Positions 9,135 to 18,300 of a stretch of 64,000 bases of DNA are shown here, in pieces; the first letter of the stretch is position 1; every line of letters starts with the position of its first letter. The translations under genes were made by a program, and so were the position numbers. The DNA is from Farysia itapuensis (Eukaryota > Basidiomycota > Ustilaginomycetes > Ustilaginales > Ustilaginaceae), in contig JALBYC010000011.1 of the NCBI GenBank assembly GCA_023212645.1, forward strand, positions 1-64,000, written 5' to 3'. The notes beneath the pieces were generated by a model that saw only the letters and a list, made by a program, of their open reading frames with translations, did not search any database and had not been told where the DNA came from.

Positions 9135-12100
9135 ATGTCAGATAGACCCAGCAGTCGACCAAGAACCAACTTTTCCCTTCAAAGGGACGCCTCTTCAGAG
9201 CTCAGTCTGTCCCTTTCCTCGGATTCCAGCGAGCATCTGGCTCCCTCTCCTTCCACAGTATCTCCCAGCTCGGGGTTTCAATGGCCATCGGAGCCTTTGA
9301 GTACCAACGACGTTGCACACGCCCAATTGCAACAGACTGTGGATAACGTAAACCAACAGGCGGCAGAATCCATCAGTCAAGCAGACCACGCGGCCAACAC
9401 GACACCCAACTCGCTACATCCAGATCTAAGCAAGCCACGGCTGTCAAGTGAAGTCACTGCAGCGATGAACAATCTCGAAGAACAGACGAGGCAAGAACTC
9501 ACTCTTGATCCCAAAGCGCGACCAGCGTCACCTGCTCCAATCAAGCCAGTGATGCCCACTATGCAGCGCTCCTTTTCTTCAAGCACCGGCAAATCTGTCA
9601 CCTCTGACAATGTCGGTCTCAATGCTGCGTCCAATTCCTTTCCCAGCATGTTGCCCGGCATCCTTCAAAACACTGTCCTGCTCCCACTAAGCCTCATTCA
9701 CGCCCTCTTACCTCAACAACTACTCAACACAGACAATCCATGTCACGAGGGCCTCAGTGCTAGCACCATGCAAGTCCCCATGACCAGCGTCAATGCCCTC
9801 ATGGAAGCTTGCAATGCTATCGAATGGATAGCCAAAGCCTCGCTCTCACTCGAAGCCGACGGCACCTCCCGAGCCATCTCACAGCAAGGACAACAGCAGA
9901 ACGAAGATGATGCAAACAACATGACTCACTTTGACATCTTTGAGCTTGTCCAAAAGCTGGCAGACGTAGTCAGTGGAGCCGCCGCTTCCAGAAGCATTGA
10001 CCTCGTACTCGACCTGTACCCTACACTGCATGGCGAGCCGGCGCCCAACCAACAACACTACCGGCTTGGATCCTGCTCCGTATGGGCAGACCGTTCTGCT
10101 CTCAACTTTCTCCTGATGAGCTGCTTGTCCAAGATGATCCACGTCGCCCCAATAAAGTCGACCGTCCTTGTTTCCTCCACGCTTATGGAGAAAGACGAAA
10201 CCTTCCTGTCCGACGCAAGTGTGCCAAACACAAAGCTGATGATCTTCACTCTGGGTCTGCAACTAGTGCTGCCATCGTCCTTTGTTGACGTCGCCGGCAT
10301 CGAACAGGCCTTGTCCGAACGCTCCTTTACCTCGTTGCTTGACGCATTCGGTGCTCGTCTTGTCGCAGAAAAGGAGCAGAACGGCGACAATCCGGATCAG
10401 CTTATTCTGCAGTATGCTATCAGTGTACCTGTCGGAAAGCTGCCCAATGCCGCAACATCGTCAAGACAGCAGCCACTTGATGCACACCACTATGGTCCAA
10501 GCCCCGAACAGCTCTCTACGTTCATATCTACACTCAAAGGCAAGCAAGTCGCGCTTTACTCTGTCTCGTCCAGTCCCTTTGCGCACAAGCTGGATCAAAT
10601 TCTCACGAGCTTCGGCTGCAATGTTGCTCCCGTCTACCTTGATGGTCCAGATGCTCTGAACCAGAGTACCTCGAAGCGGTCTATGCACACTGCTGTGGCG
10701 CTGACCAGCGGAAGACCAACGCTTGTCAGCTACGATAGCCAGCTTCATGCGAGAACACTTGCCTCTCCCGGTGCTGCAAACACCAGTCATGGTGATGCCA
10801 CAGCTGAAGAGCCCGCTGACATTGCTGTTCTGGACCCAGTGACTGGCGTGCCGGTGACATTCCATAACCCGCCACCTGCCACCGCTCCATCGGGGGCCAA
10901 GGATGCCAACAGAACTTCTCGCTCGGGATCGGAAGGTTATGCGGGACAAAGTCGTGCCGTGCCTTTCAGCTTTGTCATTATCGACGACGACATCGCAACG
11001 CTGCAGAAAGAGCTCCTGCGTATTCGTTCGGCAGTCCCACTACTCAAGTCCGCGTTAGTCCCCCATGCTACTCCAGCGACGGCGTTGTCATCGACAACTG
11101 GTCGCCCGTCACGACCCCCGCTTACACACAGGACTAAATCTAGTCCGCAGATAGATCGTGTACACGCCCTGCATCCTGACACGCGCCAGTCGGTTTCGTA
11201 CGACAACCCCACCGGGGCGACCAAGCTCGAATCAGTTCCCGAGGTGCATGACTCGGTCACACAGACCATTATCTTCTTCACCTCGATGAAGTCGTACAGA
11301 GCAGTTCGGGATACCGTTCAGCCCATTATTGACTCGGCCAGTTTCCGTGGTGATGCATCGCCGCCAGAGATCATGGTATTGCCCAAGCCAGCAGGGATTC
11401 GCCGTATTCTCACCGCGCTTTACGCCACCGAGCACAAGTCTATTGTCCAGCTGCCGTTCCAACCGATTGCTACGTCTCCGCTTACACCGCTGACAACGCA
11501 CGACAAGTCTTGGTGGGCTCCGCAGTCATCGCGCCTGCAGGAAGACGAGGGGTTCATGACCCTCACCCGCAATCCGACCTCGTCATCAGAGACCGACGCA
11601 GACACAACGCCTTCCACACCCTGGTCACCAATTGACTCCGGACAGATGACGCAAATGACCACACCGTATCAACCACCCGCCAGCACTGTTCTGCCTACTT
11701 CGACCGGTTTGGCAAAGGCCACCTCGCCGCGTAGCGCTGGCCAGCGCTCGTACAAGTCCCATGACAGGACCAAAGATCGCACAAATGGCACTCAGACCGA
11801 CATCACTTCGGAAGGTTCCACTGTAGGAGAGCCAGCTGACCCGGCAACTCTGTCTGCAGGCAAAAAGCAAGGTGCAACAAACGACCCCAGCACTGGCGTG
11901 GAGGTGGACGAGGCAACGCTCACTTCCAGAAGTGCCGTCTCCAACACAGCCTCGCAGAGCGGAGTATCAGCCGAAGCGCTCGAGTACTTTAGCGAGACAG
12001 CCGCCAAGATTGGTGGCAGTGCAGCTAGCGGTATGGTCATTCAGAGTCCAGACGGCCGTCCGGCTGGGATATTCTTCCAGCCCATGTCGTCCACGTCTCT

Positions 12101-14075
12101 TGCTGGCGGGAAGCCGTCGCTGTCTCGAGGGGTGTCTACCAACTCGATTCGACGTGGAAGTGCAAGTGGGCCAATTGAGCGGCACGACAGCAGTGCAGCA
12201 AGCGCGGCGTCTCAGTCGGGAGAAAGCGTGGGCAGGGACAAGAGAATGACTCACCGAAGCACGTCGTCCACGCACTCGATGCGCAACTTTTCCGAACTGG
12301 CCAACAACACGAGGAACAGCGCAGACAAAGAGGGGACGGCGTCGCAGGGTCAGCCCGTCAGTACGCCGACTGCGTACCCGTCTGGAAGCATGTTTGCGCC
12401 CCAGGTTGGAATCCACTCGGTGCTGAGCGGGAGCCGACCACCGATGGCAACGCCACTCAACACCACCGTCGGGCAGTCTTCGACCTTGCTTCCCTCCGTC
12501 AGAGCTCAGCAACACGACGAAGTCAAGCAGGAGCCACCGCAAAAGGTGTCGAGCACGACGACCCCCGCTCAGGCCTCGGCTGACACGACAAGGCCGACTC
12601 CACCAAAGACGTCCAAAGTCGGGCCAGCGCCCAAGCAGCCTGCCAAAGCACTCGGCCCTGCGGCGAAAAGAGGATCGTCTTCATCATCGTCGTCGGTGTC
12701 CAAAACGCCGAGTAAAGGCGTCGCCACGCCGGTGTCTAAAGGCGGCGGCGGCGGCGGCGGCGGCGATACTATTTCGACACCTGCTGCCGGAAGTGCAGTT
12801 GCTACGCCCGTGAACCGTTCGTCGGCTGGTCAGACGTTCCCTACGTCGGTGGGTTCGCCTTTGGATCCAAAGTCGAAGCCGTCGGCCGTGCCACAGGCGG
12901 GCTTTATGATCGGCATGGGCTTCACTTCCTCTGCACAGCGCGGAAGAGGGCCCAGAAAAGCACCGGTCAGAGAAGCAGTCCTGCCTCCGATCAAAGTACT
13001 GATCGTCGAGGATAATCCCATCAACCAGCGGATTCTGTCCATGTTTATGGGCAAGAAGAAGATCCAGTACGATGTGGCGAACAATGGACGAGAGGCTGTG
13101 GACAAGTGGAAGACGGGCGGGTACCACCTCATTCTAATGGACATCCAGCTGCCAGTCATGGATGGGATTTCTGCGACAAAGGAGATTCGAAAGCTGGAGC
13201 GGAATGCCAACATTGGCATTCTGCCAAATACGCCGCCGGCCACGTCGGACTCGCAGGTGGGTGGTGAGGATGCGTCAACGACGACGACGACGACGACGAC
13301 GACGTCGCCGCCCAAGGGAGACTCGGCGGCTGCGAACACGCTCTCGCACAAAGGACTGATGAAGTATCCCGTCGGCGGATCGCTGTCGGTCACTTCGCCG
13401 ACCAAATCGACTGTTGCTCTTCCTCCCAACACAGCCACGCGAGGCGCGCTGATCAACGGCGTGGGGAAGGACAACGAACGACTCATCAAGAAAGTCACAC
13501 ACGCCGGCACCGGCACTACAGCAGGCAATGGAATCAACCCCTTCCGAGCCAGTGTGATTATCGTCGCCCTCACCGCCTCCGTCCTGTCCTCGGACCGAGT
13601 GGAAGCTCTGGCAGCTGGATGCAACGATTTCCTCAACAAACCTGTCTCCCTACCCTGGCTCAACCAGAAGATTCTCGAGTGGGGGTCGATGATGTACCTC
13701 ATGTACTCGGGGCTATCTTCAGACGACTTAAGCCAGAACAGCGCCAGTGGGGGTAGTCTCACAGGTGGTGGCAAAGCAACCGCCGTCGGTGGAGTAGACT
13801 CGCACAGTGCAAACAAAGCCCAACTTCACCTCGGATTCGGCTACGGTCCCGCGGAAAAGGCAAAAGCCCTCGCCAACAATCTCCACCTCGGCGACGTACT
13901 CTCCAAGAAGAAGAAGAAGAATCTCGTCGACCCTGCCACCGCCAAGCTGCCGGGGGCGACGACGTCGACGGCGGGAGGAGGAGGAAGTGGAGCGACGTTG
14001 GCTACTTCACCACTATCCGACTCGTCGTCAGCACAAACTACCTCACCACCTGCAGTACAGTCTCCCCCTTCTTAG
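9135..14075 (+). CDS. SSK1: osmostress response regulator Ssk1 (Mcs4 family)
   Basis: A 1646-residue response regulator; the first ATG of the frame is 9135 (MSDRPSSRPRTN). The C-terminal receiver domain starts near residue 1285 (IKVLIVEDNPINQRIL). It has the acidic pair ED, the phospho-acceptor Asp in LILMDIQLPVMDG (about residue 1336), Thr in VALTAS (about 1479) and Lys in FLNKPVS (about 1502). About 115 residues of low complexity, including a poly-Thr run, are inserted between the alpha-3 and beta-4 positions, as in other fungal Ssk1 proteins. Ssk1 takes phosphate from a histidine-phosphotransfer protein and controls the Ssk2/22-type MAPKKK of the HOG pathway. The N-terminal half is not simply disordered: residues about 220-436 and 468-769 resemble degenerate histidine-kinase and receiver modules (see findings). 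Residues 800-1280 are Ser/Thr/Pro-rich. Confidence 0.93.
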   Translation: MSDRPSSRPRTNFSLQRDASSELSLSLSSDSSEHLAPSPSTVSPSSGFQWPSEPLSTNDVAHAQLQQTVDNVNQQAAESISQADHAANTTPNSLHPDLSKPRLSSEVTAAMNNLEEQTRQELTLDPKARPASPAPIKPVMPTMQRSFSSSTGKSVTSDNVGLNAASNSFPSMLPGILQNTVLLPLSLIHALLPQQLLNTDNPCHEGLSASTMQVPMTSVNALMEACNAIEWIAKASLSLEADGTSRAISQQGQQQNEDDANNMTHFDIFELVQKLADVVSGAAASRSIDLVLDLYPTLHGEPAPNQQHYRLGSCSVWADRSALNFLLMSCLSKMIHVAPIKSTVLVSSTLMEKDETFLSDASVPNTKLMIFTLGLQLVLPSSFVDVAGIEQALSERSFTSLLDAFGARLVAEKEQNGDNPDQLILQYAISVPVGKLPNAATSSRQQPLDAHHYGPSPEQLSTFISTLKGKQVALYSVSSSPFAHKLDQILTSFGCNVAPVYLDGPDALNQSTSKRSMHTAVALTSGRPTLVSYDSQLHARTLASPGAANTSHGDATAEEPADIAVLDPVTGVPVTFHNPPPATAPSGAKDANRTSRSGSEGYAGQSRAVPFSFVIIDDDIATLQKELLRIRSAVPLLKSALVPHATPATALSSTTGRPSRPPLTHRTKSSPQIDRVHALHPDTRQSVSYDNPTGATKLESVPEVHDSVTQTIIFFTSMKSYRAVRDTVQPIIDSASFRGDASPPEIMVLPKPAGIRRILTALYATEHKSIVQLPFQPIATSPLTPLTTHDKSWWAPQSSRLQEDEGFMTLTRNPTSSSETDADTTPSTPWSPIDSGQMTQMTTPYQPPASTVLPTSTGLAKATSPRSAGQRSYKSHDRTKDRTNGTQTDITSEGSTVGEPADPATLSAGKKQGATNDPSTGVEVDEATLTSRSAVSNTASQSGVSAEALEYFSETAAKIGGSAASGMVIQSPDGRPAGIFFQPMSSTSLAGGKPSLSRGVSTNSIRRGSASGPIERHDSSAASAASQSGESVGRDKRMTHRSTSSTHSMRNFSELANNTRNSADKEGTASQGQPVSTPTAYPSGSMFAPQVGIHSVLSGSRPPMATPLNTTVGQSSTLLPSVRAQQHDEVKQEPPQKVSSTTTPAQASADTTRPTPPKTSKVGPAPKQPAKALGPAAKRGSSSSSSSVSKTPSKGVATPVSKGGGGGGGGDTISTPAAGSAVATPVNRSSAGQTFPTSVGSPLDPKSKPSAVPQAGFMIGMGFTSSAQRGRGPRKAPVREAVLPPIKVLIVEDNPINQRILSMFMGKKKIQYDVANNGREAVDKWKTGGYHLILMDIQLPVMDGISATKEIRKLERNANIGILPNTPPATSDSQVGGEDASTTTTTTTTTSPPKGDSAAANTLSHKGLMKYPVGGSLSVTSPTKSTVALPPNTATRGALINGVGKDNERLIKKVTHAGTGTTAGNGINPFRASVIIVALTASVLSSDRVEALAAGCNDFLNKPVSLPWLNQKILEWGSMMYLMYSGLSSDDLSQNSASGGSLTGGGKATAVGGVDSHSANKAQLHLGFGYGPAEKAKALANNLHLGDVLSKKKKKNLVDPATAKLPGATTSTAGGGGSGATLATSPLSDSSSAQTTSPPAVQSPPS
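12742..12765. repeat. (GGC)n microsatellite inside SSK1
   Basis: Eight GGC-type triplets encode a Gly run in the disordered linker before the receiver domain. It stays in frame. Confidence 0.8.
13278..13303. repeat. (ACG)n microsatellite inside SSK1
   Basis: About eight to nine ACG triplets encode poly-Thr within the loop that interrupts the SSK1 receiver domain. Length variation here would change the loop but not the catalytic residues. Confidence 0.8.
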
Positions 14076-14255
14076 TTGCATAGTAGCAAAACACGTGTTA
14101 TTACTCAGCGCAAACCCCCCGGCCTCGTACTTCCATTTCTGTGGTCAACACTTAGTTCTGGTCCGTGTAGGGTGTGAGGGCCTTTTTCCTTGGCCAAGAT
14201 CCTGTGTGTGTGCGATAGATATTGCCAGCGCAGGCTTGCCGTTGAATGCGAAGTA

Positions 14256-17200
14256 TTAGGCGTGAGCTTTCGCCGAAACGCGAGGATGGTGGTGGGGGGT
14301 GTGATGATAGTCCGAAGATGTAGACCTGTACATGAGCGGTGCGGCACTACGATCACGTATCCCTGCCACGGGAGCACTAGGGCCGGCGGAAAGGGCCGTC
14401 AGCGGTAGACTGAGCCGCTTCAACTTGACCGGCGTTGTGGTCGTCTCACGCTCCCTCCGCGCTGCGCCAACCTCTCCCCCCCTATCTGCAGCAGCAGCAG
14501 CGCTGCTGCTGACCGTCGGCGTAGGCGTGCGTCTCTTGTTGTCTGTGTACTTGCGCAGTTCGTCACGAACGTGTTTGTACGCAGTGCGGATCTGTGCTTC
14601 GCGCTGCTTTTGGTCGGCAATGTGGGCGCGGAGTGTTTCGAGTTGCGAGGTCAGTGTCGTGGAGTCCTCGCTATTGGTGCGTCGGTCCGCCGACACAGGT
14701 GCGGGGTCAGGTGCGGAGTCTGACGTAGACGCGTCAAACATGGCATCTGCCAGGTTCATCCGCAGACTGGCAATTTCACTGTCCTTTTCTTCCAGCGTCC
14801 GACGCAACAATGCCGTTTCATCCTCGGTAGTAGCGATAGGAAGTGCGCTTGCCTCTGAGTCCTCGCTCAGTACAATGCGTGGTGGCGACGACGAGTCCGC
14901 AGCAGTCTTCGTCTCTAGAATTGTGAGTTGCTGTTGCGCAATCACGCGCTCGGCGTCATCCACATCCTCACGAAGCCGCGTGATCTCGTCGAGATACGAT
15001 TCGACTTCGAGCTGGTGCGTCGCAAGCATCTGATCCATTACTTCCTTCTGCTTTTCGAGCAGGTTGAGAAGGTTCTCGACCTCGGCTGCTTTTTGGTCCA
15101 GACGGGCGTTGATGGCGGTCAAGTACCAGCTGAGGCCTTCGTGGTTCGGCCCGACGGCCGTCAGTGGTGTTTTCTCGCGCACAATTTGCTCCAGAATGAG
15201 CTTTTCCGTTTGTAGCTGCCGGAAAGCCTGGGCTACCTCACCGATCGCGCCGGGGAAGCGCACCTCAGATTGCCTAAACGTCAAAGCTGTCGTCCCGCTC
15301 GCCTGTTCGGCGGCTCTCTCGTCACCACCGGCCACAGCATTGGTGCTTATTGTGCCGACTGTTCCATCTACGGTGCCTTGTGAAATGTGAGAGGGCGATT
15401 CTGTCTTTCTCGCAGCCTGAGAGGGTACCTCTGTACCATCAGCGCATCTGTCAAGCGCAGACTGCTCCACTTCGGGTATATGGGCGGCAGACGTTCCATC
15501 ATTCACAACAAGATTGGGTATCAAGATCGGATCGACGAGCGAGCTGGCGTGAGAATCCTGGGTGGCCAAGCCACCTTCTGCATCCACTTGTACAGTCGGT
15601 TGAGGTTGAGCCTCGCTCGTAACGATGCTTGTGTCCCTCGGAGACACGTCGTTGCCCTTGCTTACAGCTACGGTTGGGGAGGCGGCTGTCTTAGGCTGCG
15701 CGTGCATCACCTGCAATTTGTCAAGCGGAAGTTCGCTTCGGGTCTCGAGGGCTGCCTGGATTGAATCGAAGAAGTCCTCTGTCTCGGCAGGTGTGAGGAC
15801 GCTAGGCCGTCTCGGTAGGTCCTTGACGCAGAGAGCCGCGTCAGACTTCTTGCGGACCTGCTTGATAAACGGGGCTGACGCTGTCCTTGCACGTGAGGCG
15901 ATGAGCGGATGCGGCTTTGTATGTCCGCTGGCAGAGATATCTTCGCTTCGACGGGGTAACGGCTCTGCCAGACCGGGCCATGTATCTTTTGCGCCGCCAA
16001 CGACGACGACACGCGGACTTTTGAGCAGAAGTGATGGAGTTGGTGGGACTGGCGGTAAGGGCTCGCTGGGAGGTGGTGCCCAGGGCGGCGGGGCGCGCGA
16101 CTTGGGACTCGGCAGGCTGCGTTGACTCGACTTTGGCGGTGAATCTTGAGTTTCAGACCGTGCGTCCGCCGACGGCGAGTGGGTAAAAGAGGTGGACAAC
16201 GTCAGCGCAGCGGGCTTGTTTCTACGCGGCCTGTCGACTACGAGTGTCGCGTCATGCACAGGAGGAACGTGAATCTGTGGTAAAGGCTGGGTGGAAGTGC
16301 TCGACTGCGCAAGAGACGCTCTTCTGATGGTCTTGCTGGGTTTCTCATTCGCATGGCTGAAGACGTCTGGAAGCGAGCCGACTGCTCGACGTGGCGCGGG
16401 ATCTGATTGATCTCGAGATGTCGCCGTATCGGCTTCGCGAATGTCTGGCAGCCTCTTCGGGTTCGGCATCGTTTCAGACAGCTGTCTTGTCCGTTCCGGG
16501 TCTGTCGACCCCACCCTTTTGTCTGCAAAGGTGTAATCATGAACGTCGGTGCTCGTATCTGCCGTGCTGTTACTACGTTCGCTATCGCTCATACGCGTTC
16601 GGTAGAATTTGGACGGATACTCGCCTCTGCTGTCCGAATCGAGACGACTCCAGCTGTCCTGGGAGCTGTGTGTGGACGCTTCGCTGTTGGATTTTGCATG
16701 ACGAGCCAAAGTGTTAGTAGGCTCGTGCTCTTCGGGCAGAATACCGAGACCTTTCATATCTCCACGCTCCGCTGGCTTCTTTGACGTCTGTTGCTTGGCC
16801 ACACTTCCGGATTTCGGGCTCAAGGTGGCGTCAGAGGCGTGATGTGACGAAGTGGGAGCTCGTACGGGCCACTGAAAGTCTTTCAGTTTGCGGATTCGCA
16901 AGGTCGCAGGAGAGACGGACGAGGGCGGCAGCGCTGATATCTGAGGAGAGGTGGGGGAAGCGGGATACGTTGCGTCCACCACTGTAGCTTCAGCACTGAC
17001 GGGCTGTCCAAACAAGGATGATGTAGACTTGCGTAGAGGAATCGCTGGACCCAAGATCTTTTTACTGGAAGCTGAAGATGATTGAGGCGAGGCTGGCGAT
17101 GCCACTGTAGCTTGTGTTGTAGCAGCGCTCAGGGTGCTTTTGTCAGCGGGTGTATCGGTGGTGGACAAGTAGGAGAGAAAGGAGCGAAACTCTTCCAAGC

Positions 17201-17603
17201 TGCCGATGCTGTCTCTGGAACGAGGCCGAGACTCACGCAGTGCGACGGTCCGCGTGGTGGGCGAAGAAACCTGAACCGACGTTCTTGTGACAATTGACGG
17301 CGCGAAGGTCTTTTGACTGGGCGAGCCAGGTGCTTGAGCAGAGTGAGCCGGGTCGTGTTCATTTAGCGCATTGTCCGGTACCACGCCGCCTCCGAGCTCG
17401 AGAGCAAGACTGCGAGACGAATTGGAGCCGTTTCGGAACCTAGCCGCCTTGGCAAAGTTTCCCTTTCCCAAAGTCACGACCTGCGCTGATAGGATGGAAG
17501 CGCTGCGCACCGATTCGGAAGAGCGACGATGCTCCCCACTGCGAGACTGCGACGACGGCTCATCCGGAAGCTTCTTGTTCACACTGCGCCATTGTGAAAA
17601 CAT
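14256..17603 (-). CDS. large coiled-coil protein of unknown function
   Basis: A 1115-residue protein starting at an ATG (MFSQWRSVNKKLPDEPSS). Residues 1-770 are mostly disordered, rich in Ser, Pro, Thr and Arg, with many potential SP/TP phosphosites and Pro-rich stretches (PPPWAPPPSEPLPPVPPTP). A coiled-coil region begins near residue 800 (LQTEKLILEQIV). It is strongest at about 831-893 (AAEVENLLNLLEKQKEVMDQ and following heptads), and another segment follows at about 980-1024. The tail is basic and Ser-rich. This layout suits a scaffold for polarity, septum or spindle structures, but no named domain is recognised and the role is open. The gene converges on SSK1, with 180 bp between stop codons. 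The 697-bp region upstream of its start is non-coding. Confidence 0.75.
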   Translation of the reverse strand: MFSQWRSVNKKLPDEPSSQSRSGEHRRSSESVRSASILSAQVVTLGKGNFAKAARFRNGSNSSRSLALELGGGVVPDNALNEHDPAHSAQAPGSPSQKTFAPSIVTRTSVQVSSPTTRTVALRESRPRSRDSIGSLEEFRSFLSYLSTTDTPADKSTLSAATTQATVASPASPQSSSASSKKILGPAIPLRKSTSSLFGQPVSAEATVVDATYPASPTSPQISALPPSSVSPATLRIRKLKDFQWPVRAPTSSHHASDATLSPKSGSVAKQQTSKKPAERGDMKGLGILPEEHEPTNTLARHAKSNSEASTHSSQDSWSRLDSDSRGEYPSKFYRTRMSDSERSNSTADTSTDVHDYTFADKRVGSTDPERTRQLSETMPNPKRLPDIREADTATSRDQSDPAPRRAVGSLPDVFSHANEKPSKTIRRASLAQSSTSTQPLPQIHVPPVHDATLVVDRPRRNKPAALTLSTSFTHSPSADARSETQDSPPKSSQRSLPSPKSRAPPPWAPPPSEPLPPVPPTPSLLLKSPRVVVVGGAKDTWPGLAEPLPRRSEDISASGHTKPHPLIASRARTASAPFIKQVRKKSDAALCVKDLPRRPSVLTPAETEDFFDSIQAALETRSELPLDKLQVMHAQPKTAASPTVAVSKGNDVSPRDTSIVTSEAQPQPTVQVDAEGGLATQDSHASSLVDPILIPNLVVNDGTSAAHIPEVEQSALDRCADGTEVPSQAARKTESPSHISQGTVDGTVGTISTNAVAGGDERAAEQASGTTALTFRQSEVRFPGAIGEVAQAFRQLQTEKLILEQIVREKTPLTAVGPNHEGLSWYLTAINARLDQKAAEVENLLNLLEKQKEVMDQMLATHQLEVESYLDEITRLREDVDDAERVIAQQQLTILETKTAADSSSPPRIVLSEDSEASALPIATTEDETALLRRTLEEKDSEIASLRMNLADAMFDASTSDSAPDPAPVSADRRTNSEDSTTLTSQLETLRAHIADQKQREAQIRTAYKHVRDELRKYTDNKRRTPTPTVSSSAAAAADRGGEVGAARRERETTTTPVKLKRLSLPLTALSAGPSAPVAGIRDRSAAPLMYRSTSSDYHHTPHHHPRVSAKAHA

Positions 17604-18300
17604 GCCGACGGCTGCAACACGGTATGAGATTGACTCCGTGGTGGGTGGGCCTCAGCAAAGCATAGGTGGTGGGAGAATTCAGCAACAGAACAAGACTTCC
17701 GCATATTCACAAACAAGCCAAAATCGCTTTACCCTCTCACACGTCAAGCGAGGTGTGACATAAGAATCGGACGCTATGCATCACTTGCTCTGCATATTGG
17801 CACATGTCGCGCTAATGAAACTACAGATCTATTGTTTGACGCCCTACGCCCCCCCACTTTTATTTGTTTATTCCGATGGCTGACAGCTGCCGAATTGCTG
17901 ATCGCTGCTATGCTTGCCCAGTCAAATATCCCTACATCCAGTGATGCAAACACAGGCTCAATGATAGCTAAGAACGACACAGCACAGACGCTACCTCAGG
18001 TCTGGCGGAAGAATCAGTGTTGCTGTCATGCCGCTGCTTGCCGCTAAAATTCAAAGAACGAAGAATAGCGATTTGGATCTCGCTTACAAACAAATTGTGC
18101 ATAAAGAGGCTAGTTTGACAAGCGAGAAAAGAAGATCTGCTGCGCCGTTGCACGACAACGCCGAAACTCGGGTTGGCAGGTAAAGCCGCGCGGTTGTAAC
18201 GTGGCGCTGCACCTCACATGGCAGAAGCGTACTCGACAGCTTTGTGCAGTCGCGAATGCACCTCGGTATCGAGTAGACCAAAAGTCGTGCGTGCGTGTTG
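17604..18300. other. intergenic region between coiled-coil gene and UPF1 3' end
   Basis: 697 bp that must hold the UPF1 3' end and the promoter of the leftward coiled-coil gene. Short frames of 60-110 codons occur on both strands, but none has recognisable content. No RNA gene is seen. Confidence 0.5.

Noticed and set aside
12830..13816. 328-codon antisense frame opposite the SSK1 receiver
   Set aside because: The sense frame holds the catalytic receiver residues; the antisense frame has none and includes poly-Val from the microsatellite.
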